Assembly (NCBI GenBank): GCA_013407085.1
Contig: JACCGJ010025963.1
Coordinates: forward strand, 1 to 64,000
DNA length: 64,000 nt
Direction: 5' to 3'
From: Atriophallophorus winterbourni
Lineage: Eukaryota; Platyhelminthes; Trematoda; Plagiorchiida; Microphallidae
Part shown: piece after piece, positions 1-12,054 of the stretch
Layout of the letters: each line of letters begins with the position of its first letter
How positions within the stretch are numbered: position 1 is the first letter of the stretch
Translations under genes and position numbers: made by a program
The notes under the pieces: generated by a model
The model's input: only the letters and a program-made list of their open reading frames with translations
The model's database searches: none
What the model was told of the DNA's origin: nothing

Positions 1-1280
1 TACCAACTCATTTCGTGAACCGAACTGCTTTTACTATTCACTTGAAAAATAATCATCCATTCGGGAGTTTTATTGCTTAGTGGTGCCTCCCAGCATCATT
101 ACACGTTATGGTGAAAATTCATGGCATATAAGATTCGTGAGGTGCGTGAAAACTTTATTCTAATATAGATTAATATAGGTTGCCGATTTGGTTTTCTCAT
201 TGACTTTCATGAATCGAAAGCTGATATTCACAACAAATGCTCACTCACCTACACTTTCCAAACAATGTTGTGTCTTCCAATGATTCATCAAACTTTAAGT
301 ATTTCTTTTAACGTTTCTATCGAAACAGAGGCTATTTTCTGTTTCAATTGATGTACACTTTTCAGTGTTTCCGATTATACAGATTTTGCTCCGCCAGCCG
401 GAAATATTTCAAATAAACAAAGACAGTACTTAAGTGGGAGTATCGTGCAAGCAGAAAGTCCGTTAAATTAAATCTATTTTGGTGTTGCTCTTAAATGAAT
501 ATTCAATATGCCATAGATTTTAAAATAGAGTGCCAATGTCAATAGGATTGTATTACAATAACTCTTGCTGCATAATCTTTGATATTTTTCTGAAATTCAG
601 TGCTGTTAAATAAATGTCGTTCGCAGAAAATTTTATGGACGAAACACGATGTTGTGTTATCTTCTGCATATTCATAGTATATGTGAATGTGAGGCCAAGT
701 AGATGCGTCGCAACTCAACATACATTACGCTCATAAAACTTATATTGTGGGATTTCAGAATTTCCCATAGCTATGTCACATTATGTAAGCTTGCTCACAA
801 TATCGAACCTAAATTCCGCGATTAGCTAGAAGCGCAGCAATGGCACGACCATGTATCAGAGTTAAATCACACAAATGGAACACATTTGCTGTCCGTTTTA
901 TATTAGTTACTAACTTTCGAGTTTGGGTTTGTGCACGGTGATCGCCGGTGATCAACTTGCACTTAGATTTCAATATATATACGTAGGAAGATGATTATGC
1001 GACTACGGAAACCAACTTTCGTGAAGATCAACCATCAGAAGTAACTTAAAGCGCTCGGTCAAATTATTAGAAGAGATTTGTGAAACCACAACACGGATAA
1101 TCAAAACGCCGACCAACCGCCATTTATACCAACAGTCATGTAAACATTTCACGATTTGTTAGTGGACGACGCGCTAGCGACTTCATCTAGACGCTTTTTG
1201 AATCTACTGTCTCCGAACCCAGGTTCAACAAATTTACTCCAAATTTAAATGAATATTTTTTGATAAATATTGAAACAGTT
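1..1280. other. AT-rich region without recognised element
   Basis: I see no retrotransposon domain here. A 60-residue open frame on the minus strand (539-721) contains three cysteines and an acceptor-like AG just upstream, so it could be a host exon, but nothing identifies it. No tRNA or other RNA gene was recognised. Confidence 0.3.
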
Positions 1281-1289
1281 TTCCGTTAA

Positions 1290-1590
1290 AAACTATTATC
1301 TTTTTTTGCTATTGCTTTCCAATGTTATGTATCGTGTTTCCCAACTTCCAGTAGGTCTGTAAAGAAATCCATCAGTAATAAAAATTTAATATTCACATAT
1401 ATTTGAAATTGCTCTCTCAGTAGCTAATATTTGCGTATAAGTCGTGTCTTTCCAGTCGACCATACCGAAAGGTGTATACTTCATGCACTGTAATATTACT
1501 CCCGCAGCGACGTGTATACTTGTTGTGATATAATAACGGTAATATATAAAAGAATTCGTCCTTACGGAGTTAAAATCATGGGGTAATATC
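1290..1590 (-). CDS. Candidate 3'-terminal exons of an unidentified host gene
   Basis: No family is recognised. On the minus strand a frame reading ILPHDFNS reaches a donor (TCC|gtaagg). An acceptor (atattacag) precedes CMKYTPFGMVDWKDTTY and TQILATERAISNI. A second possible donor (gtgaat) and an acceptor (tttctttacag) about 40 nt further on would add a short tail (roughly LLEVGKHDT) and a stop. Without that last splice the frame ends ICEY. Amino-acid composition is protein-like and no LINE motif is present. The 24-nt first block would be a micro-exon if its acceptor (gtttccag) is real. Short introns of this size are common in trematodes. The start of the gene lies upstream at higher coordinates and was not found. 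A chance open frame remains possible. Confidence 0.33.
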
Positions 1591-1668
1591 TGGAAACGCA
1601 TGTTTAAGCGGTATAATTGCTTTTGTAAATTGTTTTGAGAACTCGTTTTAATGGTTATGATATTTAGG

Positions 1669-1781
1669 AAGATTACACCGGCTTATAGCGACGCTCTATC
1701 TTTAAGAAGCGAACAGCCGTGCGAATCTCATTTATCCAAAACCAGTGATTTGCTTCAATCATCGGTTTTATCGAACTCTCA
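1669..1781 (+). CDS. Weak candidate exon, plus strand
   Basis: An acceptor-like site (atatttag) is followed by an open block encoding KITPAYSDALSLRSEQ and ending SNSQIE at a donor-like GAA|gtgagg. Ser-rich, no family recognised. It lies opposite and upstream of the minus-strand candidate exons at 1290-1590. Both could be real in divergent genes, or neither. Confidence 0.2.
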
Positions 1782-1899
1782 GATTGAAGTGAGGCACGAT
1801 TTCAATGATTATACTTTGGAGTTTAACTCAGTTTTGATAGGAATGCATCTGATCATGATAATAAAATCAATTCATCAAAATATTTTTTAATCTTACGTA

Positions 1900-3600
1900 A
1901 TATCTCCTGTGTACGAAAACGTGCACTTAATAGTTGCAGTAGATTCAGACGAATAAACCATTGGTGGATTGTAGAACGTTATTTCATAATTTTCTGTGAA
2001 TTTAAAGAAACAAAATGTTTACTCATTTATTCAGCAAAACCTTTTGATTTTTCGCTATTTGAAAATCTCATATATTTTATAAAATATCGGATCGCATTAT
2101 ATATAGTATGAAATATCATCAGACGTACGCACAATATCCACGATATCGATTGGAATAAAATGTTATAACGAAAAGCTATTTTCGATAAAACAATGTAACG
2201 ATGCAAGTGGGAAAAATTACTCTCGTTATCGATGCGTTCTGAAACGAAAGAGGTGTACTTTTATAAATTCTTAGAAGAAGCTTTAATTTCGAGGAGAATT
2301 CATACAGCTGTTAACACGGATTGTTCAATATTCTATCAATGATTTAATCTGGTGATACAAAATGGGTGTATTAAGATAATTTCGGGCATTTTGTCATAAA
2401 AACAGAGCTTTTCCTTTGAATCCACATGATGAAGTGGTCAACCAATATTATGTTTTATAAACGATAAAAGAGAAAAATCGCATCAAGATGAATGCCAACA
2501 CTATAGAGACGAAATTAATAGAAAAAATGCATACAAATTTTAGCATGTGAAAGTCATGAGATGATTCGATCTCGTAAAATCTGTGACTTAGGCTAATATA
2601 ATTAGTGCCTGCTCAGTAGTGTTACATGAAGTTCAACACGCAGTTTAGTAAGCATGAGTTAAACACATTTTTCAGGTTTTGTAGACATGCATTGCTCATT
2701 TGCTTTGCTTGTAATTTCATGTTAATCAGCGACAGCTGATTCCTAAAGTTCTTTCCGGGTTCGTCACACTAAATATCTATTACCTATTTGCAAGAGTGTA
2801 ATGATTATGGTTACAATTTTTCCTTGACTTTCGCGGTTTGCGTTGAAGCTCAGAGAACTTATAATTTTGCAAATTCGTTGCATTTGATATATATATATAT
2901 ATAACTAGAAAAGAATATGAAAGATAATTAAAAATTCAATTTTCATAATACCGCAGTCTTATTTGCTGTGCTCCAGTGTAAGGGATTGTCGAGCAGTAAA
3001 GACATCAAGTTACGAAATGACCGATCTAGGACCCATGCTTGTATTTTACAAACAATACAAACGTGTACTATTTACATTTAGCTGTCTTGAAATTAACCAC
3101 GTTTACACACTTCAGCTGGAACATGCATAGCGTGGGCTAACTGAAAAATGGCTAACAATATTGACTCAAAAGTTAGCTGATACAAATTGACACCATGATA
3201 GGGAATATAATCGAGTTACCTAAGAAGCATGAAGCTCTGTACACGTACACCCTGAATCAACCGACATAATGAGGAAAGAAAATGTTCTTTCAAAATAATA
3301 CTAATCAGTATTTTATATTCATACAATCAACATATTTAATTGCTTCGCTGATAATTTTCTTATTTGCCGGGCAAAACAATTTACTTACCATTATTCCCAC
3401 TAGTTTGACCATAAATGCCGACCTGAAGGATTATTAAAAACCGGATGGCGAAGTCCATGCTGCAAAGTTTCTTCATCTATGTAGCAGTAGAACGCGTATT
3501 AACGTTTATATACGAAACGTTTCACACACACACTGACAAATTTTTCTGAAGCAATGGTTGAATTATTAGAGTGCAACATTCCATATTTCTGGCCCCTTTA
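1900..3600. other. AT-rich non-coding stretch
   Basis: Nothing recognisable apart from a short (TA)n run at about 2888-2903. No LINE, PLE or LTR motif was found in any frame. Confidence 0.4.
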
Positions 3601-3615
3601 AACTTACGTGTGGAG

Positions 3616-3786
3616 GAAATATTGCCGAAAATATTTTTGGTGCTCAGCAAAAAGTGATGGTAACAACCAAATTTGGAATTCTACAATAAGCATTCAGTAT
3701 CAATTGATGACCTTGAGAAAAAACAACTCACAATGTGTGAAAAGTTGCGGATTATCAATGGCAATTTTCTTGAAAAGCGTTATTGA
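3616..3786 (+). CDS. Candidate host exons with a 38-nt intron
   Basis: A block encoding KYCRKYFWCSAKSD ends at a donor (GATG|gtaaca). After 38 nt an acceptor (cattcag) resumes the same reading as VSIDDLEKKQLTMCEKL then RIINGNFLEKRY and a stop. The phase across the proposed intron is consistent and the second block is lysine/glutamate rich. Shortly downstream, in two other frames, are LEVALPEFGG and VVEVEINGLFRKSDERR, which may be further exons or the remains of a decayed gene. No family was recognised. Confidence 0.3.
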
Positions 3787-3869
3787 AATACGCAGCTTAG
3801 AAGTTGCACTACCTGAATTTGGAGGAATATATTGTTGTAGAAGTAGAAATAAATGGTTTATTTCGTAAA

Positions 3870-4220
3870 TCAGATGAGCGGAGAGAAAACATTTATGCTC
3901 TGATTCTTGCGAAAATTACTACCTGTTTAAGTCATAAACGAATAATTTCCATATTATTGTGATCGTCACGTCAAGATGTATCAGAATATACCATATTTCC
4001 TAGACGGAAAGATGACTTATTGATGTTTTCTATTCCGGATAAATTTTTCTCAGACTCCACGCGAGCAACATTTAACAATGTTTAACGCATATAGTTGAAT
4101 TTACTCACACTCGAACGTGCTGAACATTCTACATCCTTCGAGCTCTCTCTAATTTGTATCTTGAACATGATGCTCAGCATCTTGTATATCATTTGTGTCT
4201 AGCTTAGCGAATACGACCCT
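3870..4220. other. Unassigned stretch
   Basis: No element is recognised. It includes the frame containing VVEVEINGLFRKSDERR near 3840-3960, which could belong to the preceding candidate gene. Confidence 0.25.
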
Positions 4221-4223
4221 CAC

Positions 4224-5148
4224 TTGTCCAAGTTCACCTTTTTGAAATCTAGCGATCAACATTACGTTGCATGCATGAAACTGTCTCATACAGTTAACTT
4301 GGAAATACAAACAAATGACCGCACATCAACACGAAACGATGACTCAGAAAACCTTACGGAAAAATTAAAAAAACGTTTTTCGAAAGGACCTTTCCAAAGA
4401 CTCATCTTGTGACCTGTCATGTCTGCTCAGGAAAAATTTATGCTCTCAGCAATACAACCTTGACGAATGAAGTGATAAAGATAATCAAAAACGAATGTTT
4501 TGTGGTACTCATATCCCCACCACTTATTGAAAGACTATTCTATCGTGGGAGTTTGTTACGTGTGCGGACAAATTTCACAATGCCCCTGCGACCAAGCAAG
4601 TGCAATAGAAATTAATCGGGGACTGAGCTTGGATGTGAAAATTGTCAGCGGTGAATCTTGTTTAAAAATTGAAGTTAACCTCGATTAATGTATTGTGGTG
4701 CTCACATTTTCATCCCTTACACACAACTACCGGTTTCTAGCCGTTTGTTAGACAATGATGGTTGTATATCAGTGATTAACAAAGCTGATACTGATTAAAA
4801 GAAAAGATGGAAAATGTGAAAGATAATAACCCACCAAACGCGGTTTCCCGAAGCTAGCACGTAAACCCGGCACAAACAAAGAAATCTTATGAAATCGTGT
4901 ACTCTAAGCAATTAAGTTTCCGGTGCTGTCGCTTAAGCATATGCAGCTATCAGAAAGTACGCAAGTGGAATAAACTTCAAAACCATCGAACAATCCATCA
5001 GCCACCGGGTTCTATGACTTAACTGTAATATGTACGCGTATGCCAGAACCAGATGCTTCACTATTTGAGGTTCGAAACTGGACGATCTCAAGGTTTGGTT
5101 TGACTTGTATGATATCATGCATCATCGTATGCCAACATCACTGTTACT
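4224..5148 (+). pseudogene. Decayed 5' half of an older CR1 (A2), ORF1 remnant
   Basis: Around 4390-4530 a frame reads TCHVCSGKIYALSN then TLTNEVIKIIKN, resembling the ORF1 zinc-finger region of element A (CKIC ... TVEVASIINN). Near 5075-5143 the residues SKLDDLKVWFDLYDIM line up with ERQKHDRENWFVVCNRI of element A ORF1. The reading resumes immediately right of element A at 9985 (KRDSPHHAQ matches the next ORF1 motif, RHTKSPNQDK). So this is the left half of an older CR1 interrupted by element A. The left boundary is uncertain. Confidence 0.5.
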
Positions 5149-5593
5149 GAGTGCTGTGCGGTCGCATAAATCTGTGCTCTCATACTTTTGGATCTATTTC
5201 CTCACTCGCTCTTCTGAACTGAACGGTTCAGATATCATTGAACTCGTCTCAATTCACTCGTTTGGATTATACCAGTTTCAAGTTCGCGAAAGTTGAATCC
5301 TTGAAAATCCAAATTTTCGAATTATAACCCAAATTACTCACGTGTGCAACAGACCCGGTACTTTGGAATATTGTTTCTGTTCAAATACCGTCGAGAAGAG
5401 CAAATCACTCCGAATCGACCGATATTCTTTTGAAATCTGTGAGATCGAAAATCGTGAAATCGCAACAGTTCTATCCTACCTCGTTCGCTTTTCATCGTTT
5501 GGATCACTTAACTCCGATCCAACGCATTCACTCCACCGCTAGTTATCGATCGATCAATAACTACACTGAGTCACCCGTCACCGGATTGAAACA
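5149..5593 (+). promoter_or_regulatory. 5' UTR / internal promoter region of CR1 element A
   Basis: Between the 5' boundary shared with element B and the ORF1 ATG at 5594. LINEs of this clade transcribe from an internal promoter in this region; that role is inferred from the class and no specific promoter motif was identified. Confidence 0.5.
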
Positions 5594-7012
5594 ATGACAC
5601 GCAGGTTGACCCCGAAAACCCAAACAAAGAAGACTGCACGTGATGTGTGCAAAATTTGCAACAAAGGGGTAAGCGCTAGATCTCATGTCGTTAAATGTTT
5701 CGGCTGCCTGAGTAAAATACATGTCAATTGTGATAAAGCCCTAACAGTGGAAGTGGCATCGATTATCAACAACGTGGATTTCCCCAGTGTCTGTTACATA
5801 TGCACTTCATGTCGAAGCAAACAGTCTAGCGACAATCCACACAACGCTGCCTATGAGGCAAGGCTTGATCCTCGGTTAGAAATTTTAGAAAATAATTATC
5901 GAATAATTGAGGAAAGGCTTAAAACACTCTTGATGGATAAAATTGCCCCAGCGATTCAACCCGAAGCAGATGATGCTCAAGATAACAAAAGCAATCTGAA
6001 CTTCATCAATCGACGGAACTGTTGAAAAAAGTCAATAATGTACCATCGATTCCAGACTCAGGGGTTACGTCCAAAGAGCTCCAAGTGAACGCGTCTCATT
6101 CCAGCAAGCTAACATTCACCCAGATGGTGTCTAAAGGTGATAAGTGTTTGGCGTTAGAATTGAGCCCTAAACCTCAGGCAAAAGAGGAAGTTCAAAGCAA
6201 AACGGTTCCATATCACAGGGAGCAGAAACATTCGATAAAACGCATAAAAAATTTAAGTGTAATATGCACCAATATTCCTGAGTCAGAGATGACGCTCTTT
6301 CAAGAAAGGCAAAAGCATGACCGTGAAAACTGGTTCGTCGTTTGTAATCGAATCGGCCTAGACAGTATTCACCCCGTGTCGGTAACTCGATTAACTCGTC
6401 ATACGAAATCCCCGAATCAAGATAAACCACGTCTCCTTAAAATCCCTTTCGCCAACGAAAAGGACATGGAAAATGTCCTACTAAATTCGTATTTGCTCCG
6501 AACGCAAAGTGACCTACCCAACCGTATATATGCTGACGTTCCTTGGTGGAAAAGGTCAAAAGCACCGAATAGGCGGGATCAAAACAGCACCAAGGAGTAT
6601 TATTCTGCTTGACGTTCCAGAAAATTCGGGCACCACAACGGGCTTCGAAAACAAAGAGCACGACCGTAAACAATGGTCATTTATAGCCGAAAATATCGGT
6701 TTCCAAAATTCGGTAGTTGTCGACACATACAGAATACCTCATTCGCCGAACTATCACGGGAAAGGGGCAAATCCACTTAAGGTTACGTTTATTTCAAGTA
6801 GCATGGCGGATGATGTTCGAAGCAAGCTAAAAGTGAACAGAAACAGGCTACCTGAAAACGTTAGACTGTGCAGCTCAAAAGCCGCTGTTGAGGTCCACCT
6901 GGAGCCCTCAATTACGCAATTATCCAAAACTGGTGCAAATTCGCCCGCGAAATTACTTCAAATTGCTTCAAAAAACGATCTCGGTCCGACGTCAACATCG
7001 TCGGACCAATAA
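5594..7012 (+). pseudogene. CR1 element A ORF1 (zinc finger, coiled coil, two RRM-like domains)
   Basis: Nucleic-acid-binding partner protein of the LINE RNP. Residues 1-75 hold a PHD-like C4HC3 zinc finger: CKIC, CFGC, HVNC, then CYICTSC. A short coiled-coil-like stretch (RLEILENNYRIIEERLKTLL) follows at about residue 97. Two related RRM-like domains come next, the first with NLSVICTNIPES, KHDRENW and ENVLLNSYLLR, the second with SIILLDVPENS, EHDRKQW and NPLKVTFISSS. The reading frame shifts near 6000-6022 and back near 6560-6612, so two compensating indels bracket the first RRM-like domain. The start is the first ATG, 445 nt from the element end. The ORF ends 18 nt before ORF2. Confidence 0.85.
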
Positions 7013-7029
7013 ATACTAATACTGACTCA

Positions 7030-9833
7030 GTGTTACATTCTAAAAACTCACTTAAATGCATCTATAACAATGCTCAAAGTTTGTTCAACAAATTGACTGA
7101 ACTGACCGAGCTGTGCAAACGATACACGCCAGACCTCGTTGCTGTTACTGGAACCTGGTTTCAATCCTGTATGACTGATAGTGAACTCTTAATCACCAAC
7201 ATGATGCTAATACGGAACGATCGCCCAAGAAAAGGTGGTGGTGTGGCTTTATACTGTCACGAACGGCTTCAGTGCATGAAAATTCACGATCCAAGACTTG
7301 ATTTCAAAGATACCCTCTGGTGCAGTCTCACGAATGTGTCACAGGACGATTGCATTCTGGGAATCATATATCGCCCGCCAGCCTCGAATGATACTCAGAA
7401 TGACAGGTTATTACAAGCGCTAAATTACGCCGGAGAGAAGCGTAGCTCGCAATTACTACTCATCGGGGACTTCAATCTTCCTCATCTCTTTGCCAGGTCC
7501 GATCACCCTATACACACATTTGATCACAAATTTCGTGAGGTGATCGACATGATTCCACTGCATAATCATGTGTTTACTTTACTCATAGAAGAGGATCAGA
7601 GGTGCCATCAATTTTGGATCTAATCTTTACTTCAGAGAAAACAGCAGTTGAGGGTGTTGACTACATTGCGCCCCTCGGTCGGAGTGATCATCTGGTGCTA
7701 GCCTTTGAGTTTGTTTGCAGTGATAGACGAGTTTGTGCGTCCTCCAAACAATTCAGAAAGATCGACTACGCTGGTCTACGTGGATCGCTTGGGCTAGTAA
7801 ATTGGCAAGAACTTGATCAGCACAACACCGAAACACAATGCAGTGAGCTCACGAAAATACTTCAGTCAAACATAGATCATAATTCGCGACTTGTTGATGA
7901 ACGACGGCAAGTGATTTCCGATTTAAGCTTCGCAGTCGCACAAAAAAATGGCTCGGGAAACGAAACTTTGCTTGGACTGAACACCGGAAGACCAGAACTG
8001 ATGCCTCTTGGCAGCAATTTTCTAAAATTCGTAACAAAGTGAATGCTCTCGTCAAAGAGGACAAGCAATATTACCATCGCTCTCTGTCTTTGAAAATGGA
8101 AGAAAACCCTAAACTTCTCTATCGGATTGTCAATGCTCGGTCCAGTGTGAAACCAGGGGTGTTTCCTGTTATTTCTGAGAATGGATTAACAGTCACAGCA
8201 AAGGAAACGGCTGATACTCTCGCTCAATTTTATGAAAATGTGTTTAGCCCGATAACGGTTAGGGCGAATGAGAATTTACTGACATCGATTGTATCTCAAC
8301 AACTGAATAATATTGAGATTAATTCAGCGATTATACGAAGACACTTGTGTCGACTGAACCCTAGGAAATCTCCTGGAGCCGATGGAATAACACCAGCACT
8401 ACTAAAATCCTGTGACCAGCAGCTGTGTGAACCACTATGCCAATTGTTCCAACATTCCCTAACCGAAGGAGTGGTGCCAACAGAGTGGAAGACAGGAGTA
8501 ATTTCAACCAATTTATAAGGGTGGTAGCCGTTCAGATCCCGCGAACTACCGTCCTGTCACCCTACTCCCCGTGATATCCAAAGTGATGGAGCGCATAGTG
8601 ACGGAAAATATAGTTCATCACTTGGAATCACAAAATATACTATCTGTCGCCCAGCATGGGTTTCGTAAAGCTCGCTCCTGCTTGACAAACTTGCTGACGG
8701 TATTAAACGATTGGACCCAATCGGTTGACGCAGGAGACAGTGTGCACGCGTGCTATCTGGATATGTCGAAAGCTTTCGACAGAGTTGATCACTTCCTGTT
8801 GCTACGGAAGCTGAAACAGATTGGTATTGACGGGCAGCTACTCGTGTGGTTCGAAAGCTACCTCAATGGGCGCAAGGCAACCGTTCGAGTTAACGGGGTA
8901 CAATCACGAGCCATTAATACCTCCAGTGGTGTACCGCAAGGTTCCGTTCTCGGTCCAGTGCTTTTCTTAGTTTACATCAATGATTTACCTGAGACGCTCT
9001 CATGCAAGGTAGTTCTTTTTGCGGATGATGTTAAACTTTGGATGCGAATAAAATCAACTGCAGACTGCGTAAAACTGCAAAGTGATTTAGATGCACTACA
9101 CGAATGGTCAGTTAGAAATAAACTGCCGTTCAATTTTCAAAAGTGCAAGTTACTGCAAATCGGTAAGCCCTTTCAGTACGAATATCACTTTGGGCAGACG
9201 ATTTTGAGCTGGACCGAATCGGATAAGGATCTTGGAGTCTGGATATGTGGCAGCCTAAAGAACAGCGTGCATTGTGAGGTCATTTACAAGCGTGCTTCAA
9301 AGCTTCTAGGTATGCTTCGACGGATCTTCCGAACCTTTACGCCTGTAACGTTGCCAAGAATCATGAAGACCTACTTAATTCCCACAATGGAACACGCATC
9401 GCAAGCATGGACTCCGTGGATGAAAAAAGATATATTCTTGCTTGACAGGATATATCATCGTGCAACTAAACTCGTGCGTGGTTATCGAGACCTTACATAC
9501 GAGGAAAGGTTGAAAAAGCTAAAGCTCCCCACTCCCCTTCAACGTAGACTTCGAAGTGACGTTATAATTACTTACAAGATATTGAATACTCCAGATCATC
9601 CACTCAAACATTTGTTCAAATACCGTGAATCAGGAATTACACGTAGCCACTCAGCGGCACTACAAATTCCCCATTCCCGTACTAATTGTCGCCGATATTT
9701 CTATTCGGTACGTGTCTGTTTCCTGTGGAATGCCCTTCCCGAAGCAATTATCACCTCTCCCTGTATCCAAACATTCACTCGTACCTTGGACAATTATTTG
9801 TTACTTAACGATTTGACGATGCCTGTGTATTGA
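7030..9833 (+). pseudogene. CR1 element A ORF2: AP endonuclease plus reverse transcriptase
   Basis: Replication protein that nicks target DNA and primes reverse transcription. Endonuclease (about 7030-7720): NNAQSL, the ETW motif mutated to GTW, KGGGVALY, GIIYRPP, LLIGDFNLP, and GRSDHLVL. RT (about 8350-9500): RKSPGADGITPAL, QHGFRKARSCLTNL, YLDMSKAFDRVDH, SSGVPQGSVLGPVLF, and the catalytic FADD box in VVLFADDVKLW; the thumb region includes HSRTNCRRYFYSVRVCFLWN. Lesions are frameshifts near 7600 and 8040 and a break near 8515-8570; from 8571 on the frame is open for 420 codons. It stops 118 nt before the terminal repeat. Confidence 0.9.
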
Positions 9834-9978
9834 CTCAGGGTAAGCATATTACTTGACTCCAGTGACATCGTATAATTGATTTTTTATACCTCTTATTGAA
9901 CGCATATTTACTATGATATGGTAATTGTGAAGCTATGTGCTTTTTGTAACCAAATTCTTGAATCTTGAATCTTGAATC

Positions 9979-10690
9979 TTACTATAAAACGTGATTCGCC
10001 ACACCACGCTCAAAGTAACCGTAGACCATGAAAGATATCCGAGAGAAATATGGCTTAACTCCTACATGCTACGAAGTAACTCATGAACACCCTGCCGTGT
10101 CTACCACGATATTACATGTTGCGAGAGAAGGGGCGACACCGCTGGTCCTGAAATCCATTTCTTCCGAAGTCTTTTCTTACTCGATAGTTTAGAAATCATT
10201 GTTGATTATTCAACTCACAAACGCGCTAGCTACGACCGTAAGTAATGAATATTCCTGGCAGAAATCATTAAGATTTCGAAGGATAATGCGAGATAATATA
10301 TCCATTTTGCACGATCACGCAAGTTGATTGAAGTGGGTTTAAATCCACTGAAAGTGATTCTACTGAATAGCGCAACTGCTGCTCTAAAACATAGGTTCCC
10401 AAAATGGATTATTCTATCTGGTTTGAGCGTCAAAGTAATAGAGACAACCGTCGAGTTCTGAGTATAGCGGTTAACCATGAAAACATTGTGATGCACTTGC
10501 AGGCGAAAACGTCCACTGGCACGAATAAATAAATGCCACTCGATCCGAAATCAATCGAGATCCAAACGGAGAACCAGATAAAATTATGGATTCCGACACT
10601 TAAGCTATATCAATACAAACAACGCTACACACCACACAATGGATGTCAGTAATTACTAGAAGTATAACGCACAACGTCATGCCAAATTCG
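9979..10690 (+). pseudogene. Older CR1 (A2), ORF1 second half, decayed
   Basis: Resumes at the right edge of element A. Recognisable pieces are KRDSPHHAQ and WLNSYMLRSNS (compare RHTKSPNQDK and LLNSYLLR) and, near 10335, NPLKVILLNSATAAL (compare NPLKVTFISSSMADD). Heavily frameshifted. Together with 4224-5148 it forms one CR1 copy disrupted by element A. Confidence 0.6.
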
Positions 10691-10697
10691 AATCCAG

Positions 10698-11340
10698 ATG
10701 AGTCGAACTAATAATTTAATTTTACACCCGTCATTATTCACACAAAATACGATGAAGTGCATCTATACGAACGCGAAAATTTGTATCAATAAATTAATCA
10801 AACTGTACGTGATTTGTGATAAAAGGATGCCTGATGTAGTCGCCATAACAGAAACTTGGTTTCATGATTCATTGTCTGATGATGAACTCTTCTTGTCTCT
10901 ATTTCGGAGTGTCCATTTAGATAAAGGTGGAGGAGTAGCACTATAATTCGAGCAGTTTCTTTTCTCAGAGTTATGAACGATAAGGCCCTTGATATTGCCG
11001 AACGATTTGGCGCTCTCTGACTCTTACTTGAGGAGACGAATCTTTTATAAGGATGATCCATCTTCCCCCAACAGCACAGCATCACCAAAACAATAAGCTG
11101 ATTGATGGTTTGCAACTTGTGACAAATCTGTCCGAGGTTCAGTTATTGATAATGGTTAATTCATCCTCGACAACCTACAGTCGGGATGATCATTCATCAT
11201 TCCCACTTGAGTATCAACTTCGAAGCGTCTTGGATTACGCACCCCATTATAACCACGTTCTTCGATTTACTCGTTTAGGGGCCAAAAACTTATATCAGAT
11301 TCTACTGCTGTAAAGAATATTGTCTATAAACGGCCAGTCG
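10698..11340 (+). pseudogene. Older CR1 (A2), endonuclease fragment
   Basis: Encodes MKCIYTNAKICINKLIKL, DVVAITETWF, and DKGGGVAL, the AP-endonuclease start with an intact ETW. A second piece (11053-11312) includes HLPPTAQ (from YRPPA), a degraded GDFN region and HYNHVLRFTR. No RT follows; the copy is truncated before 11340. Confidence 0.75.
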
Positions 11341-11795
11341 AACAAAGCGATCATGTTGTCTCATAATTCGAGTGCGTTCGTAGCGCCAGTCGAAACAGTT
11401 TCGAAACATAATACGTCAGAATAGTGAAATCTGTTTGCCGATTTTAAATTCAACAGTTTTTGCAGGATTGGATTGCTCCGAAACCGACTAGTCATTGGCT
11501 CCTTCTTTTACAGAATCTGAAATGCATACTGGACGTAAATTTATTAGTCGTTTTGAAGGAAACTTCTCAATAAAAATACATTTAAACTGCATACTGAATA
11601 ATTGATGAAAGAAATGGCAAGAGCATTCGGTTTCCATCAACCTGCAATCACAGCTGTTTCATAGGCACAATTTACACTACTGAGAAACAAAGTTTTCGCT
11701 AAATTTCAGATGATAAACAACATTTTTGATGGCATTTGATTTCCTGGATGCACCACAATCAGGAGGTTTTAAATACACTCGTAAAGTTTAGAACG
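11341..11795. other. Unassigned stretch
   Basis: Probably continues the decayed CR1 (weak matches only). No clear motif. Confidence 0.25.
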
Positions 11796-11799
11796 AATA

Positions 11800-11838
11800 T
11801 TATATATATATATATAGCACTAACCTATATATATATAC
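11800..11838. repeat. (TA)n microsatellite, interrupted
   Basis: Two short TA runs separated by agcactaacc. It borders a LINE fragment, as two other TA runs in the window do. Confidence 0.8.
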
Positions 11839-11869
11839 TCTATACTCTAGGGACAGTATGGTTTTACCG

Positions 11870-12052
11870 CATGCACTTTAAAATGTTGAACGGTTGCCGA
11901 CTATTGAATATCTGGATACTTCCCCTACCCTTGATGAGCTCAATATGTCAATCGAACGCTTAGCGAATGGGAAGGCCCCTGGTGACTACGGACTTCAACC
12001 TGAGCTCATCAAAGCCTGTAGAGCAGCATTATTACAACCACTTCACCATTTA
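11870..12052 (+). pseudogene. Fragment of a LINE reverse transcriptase (RTE-like N-terminus)
   Basis: Reads TSPTLDELNMSIERLANGKA, APGDYGLQPELIKAC and LLQPLHHLF, which is the conserved approach to RT motif 1 (GKAPGxDG-PELxKA) in RTE-type LINEs. It is cut off by the 3' end of the minus-strand CR1 at about 12055. The rest of this element was not found. Confidence 0.65.
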
Positions 12053-12054
12053 TT

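Larger units (their letters stand above)
5149..9978 (+). mobile_element. CR1-like LINE element A, near full length
   Basis: A 4.8-kb non-LTR retrotransposon. The 5' end is placed where sequence matches the start of element B at about 31007 (gctgtg-ggtcgcataa and tctgtgctc shared). It has a 445-nt 5' UTR, ORF1 (5594-7012), ORF2 with AP-endonuclease and RT (7030-9833), and a short 3' UTR ending in a (cttgaat)n tail at 9951-9978. TTACT occurs at 5144-5148 and again at 9979-9983, a probable 5-bp target duplication inside the older CR1. Frameshifts in both ORFs mean this copy is not competent, but the damage is light. Confidence 0.9.

Noticed and set aside
3640..3690. VMVTTKFG in one frame, reminiscent of aldo-keto reductases
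   Set aside because: Only eight residues, no other family motif, and the stretch fits better as a 38-nt intron.
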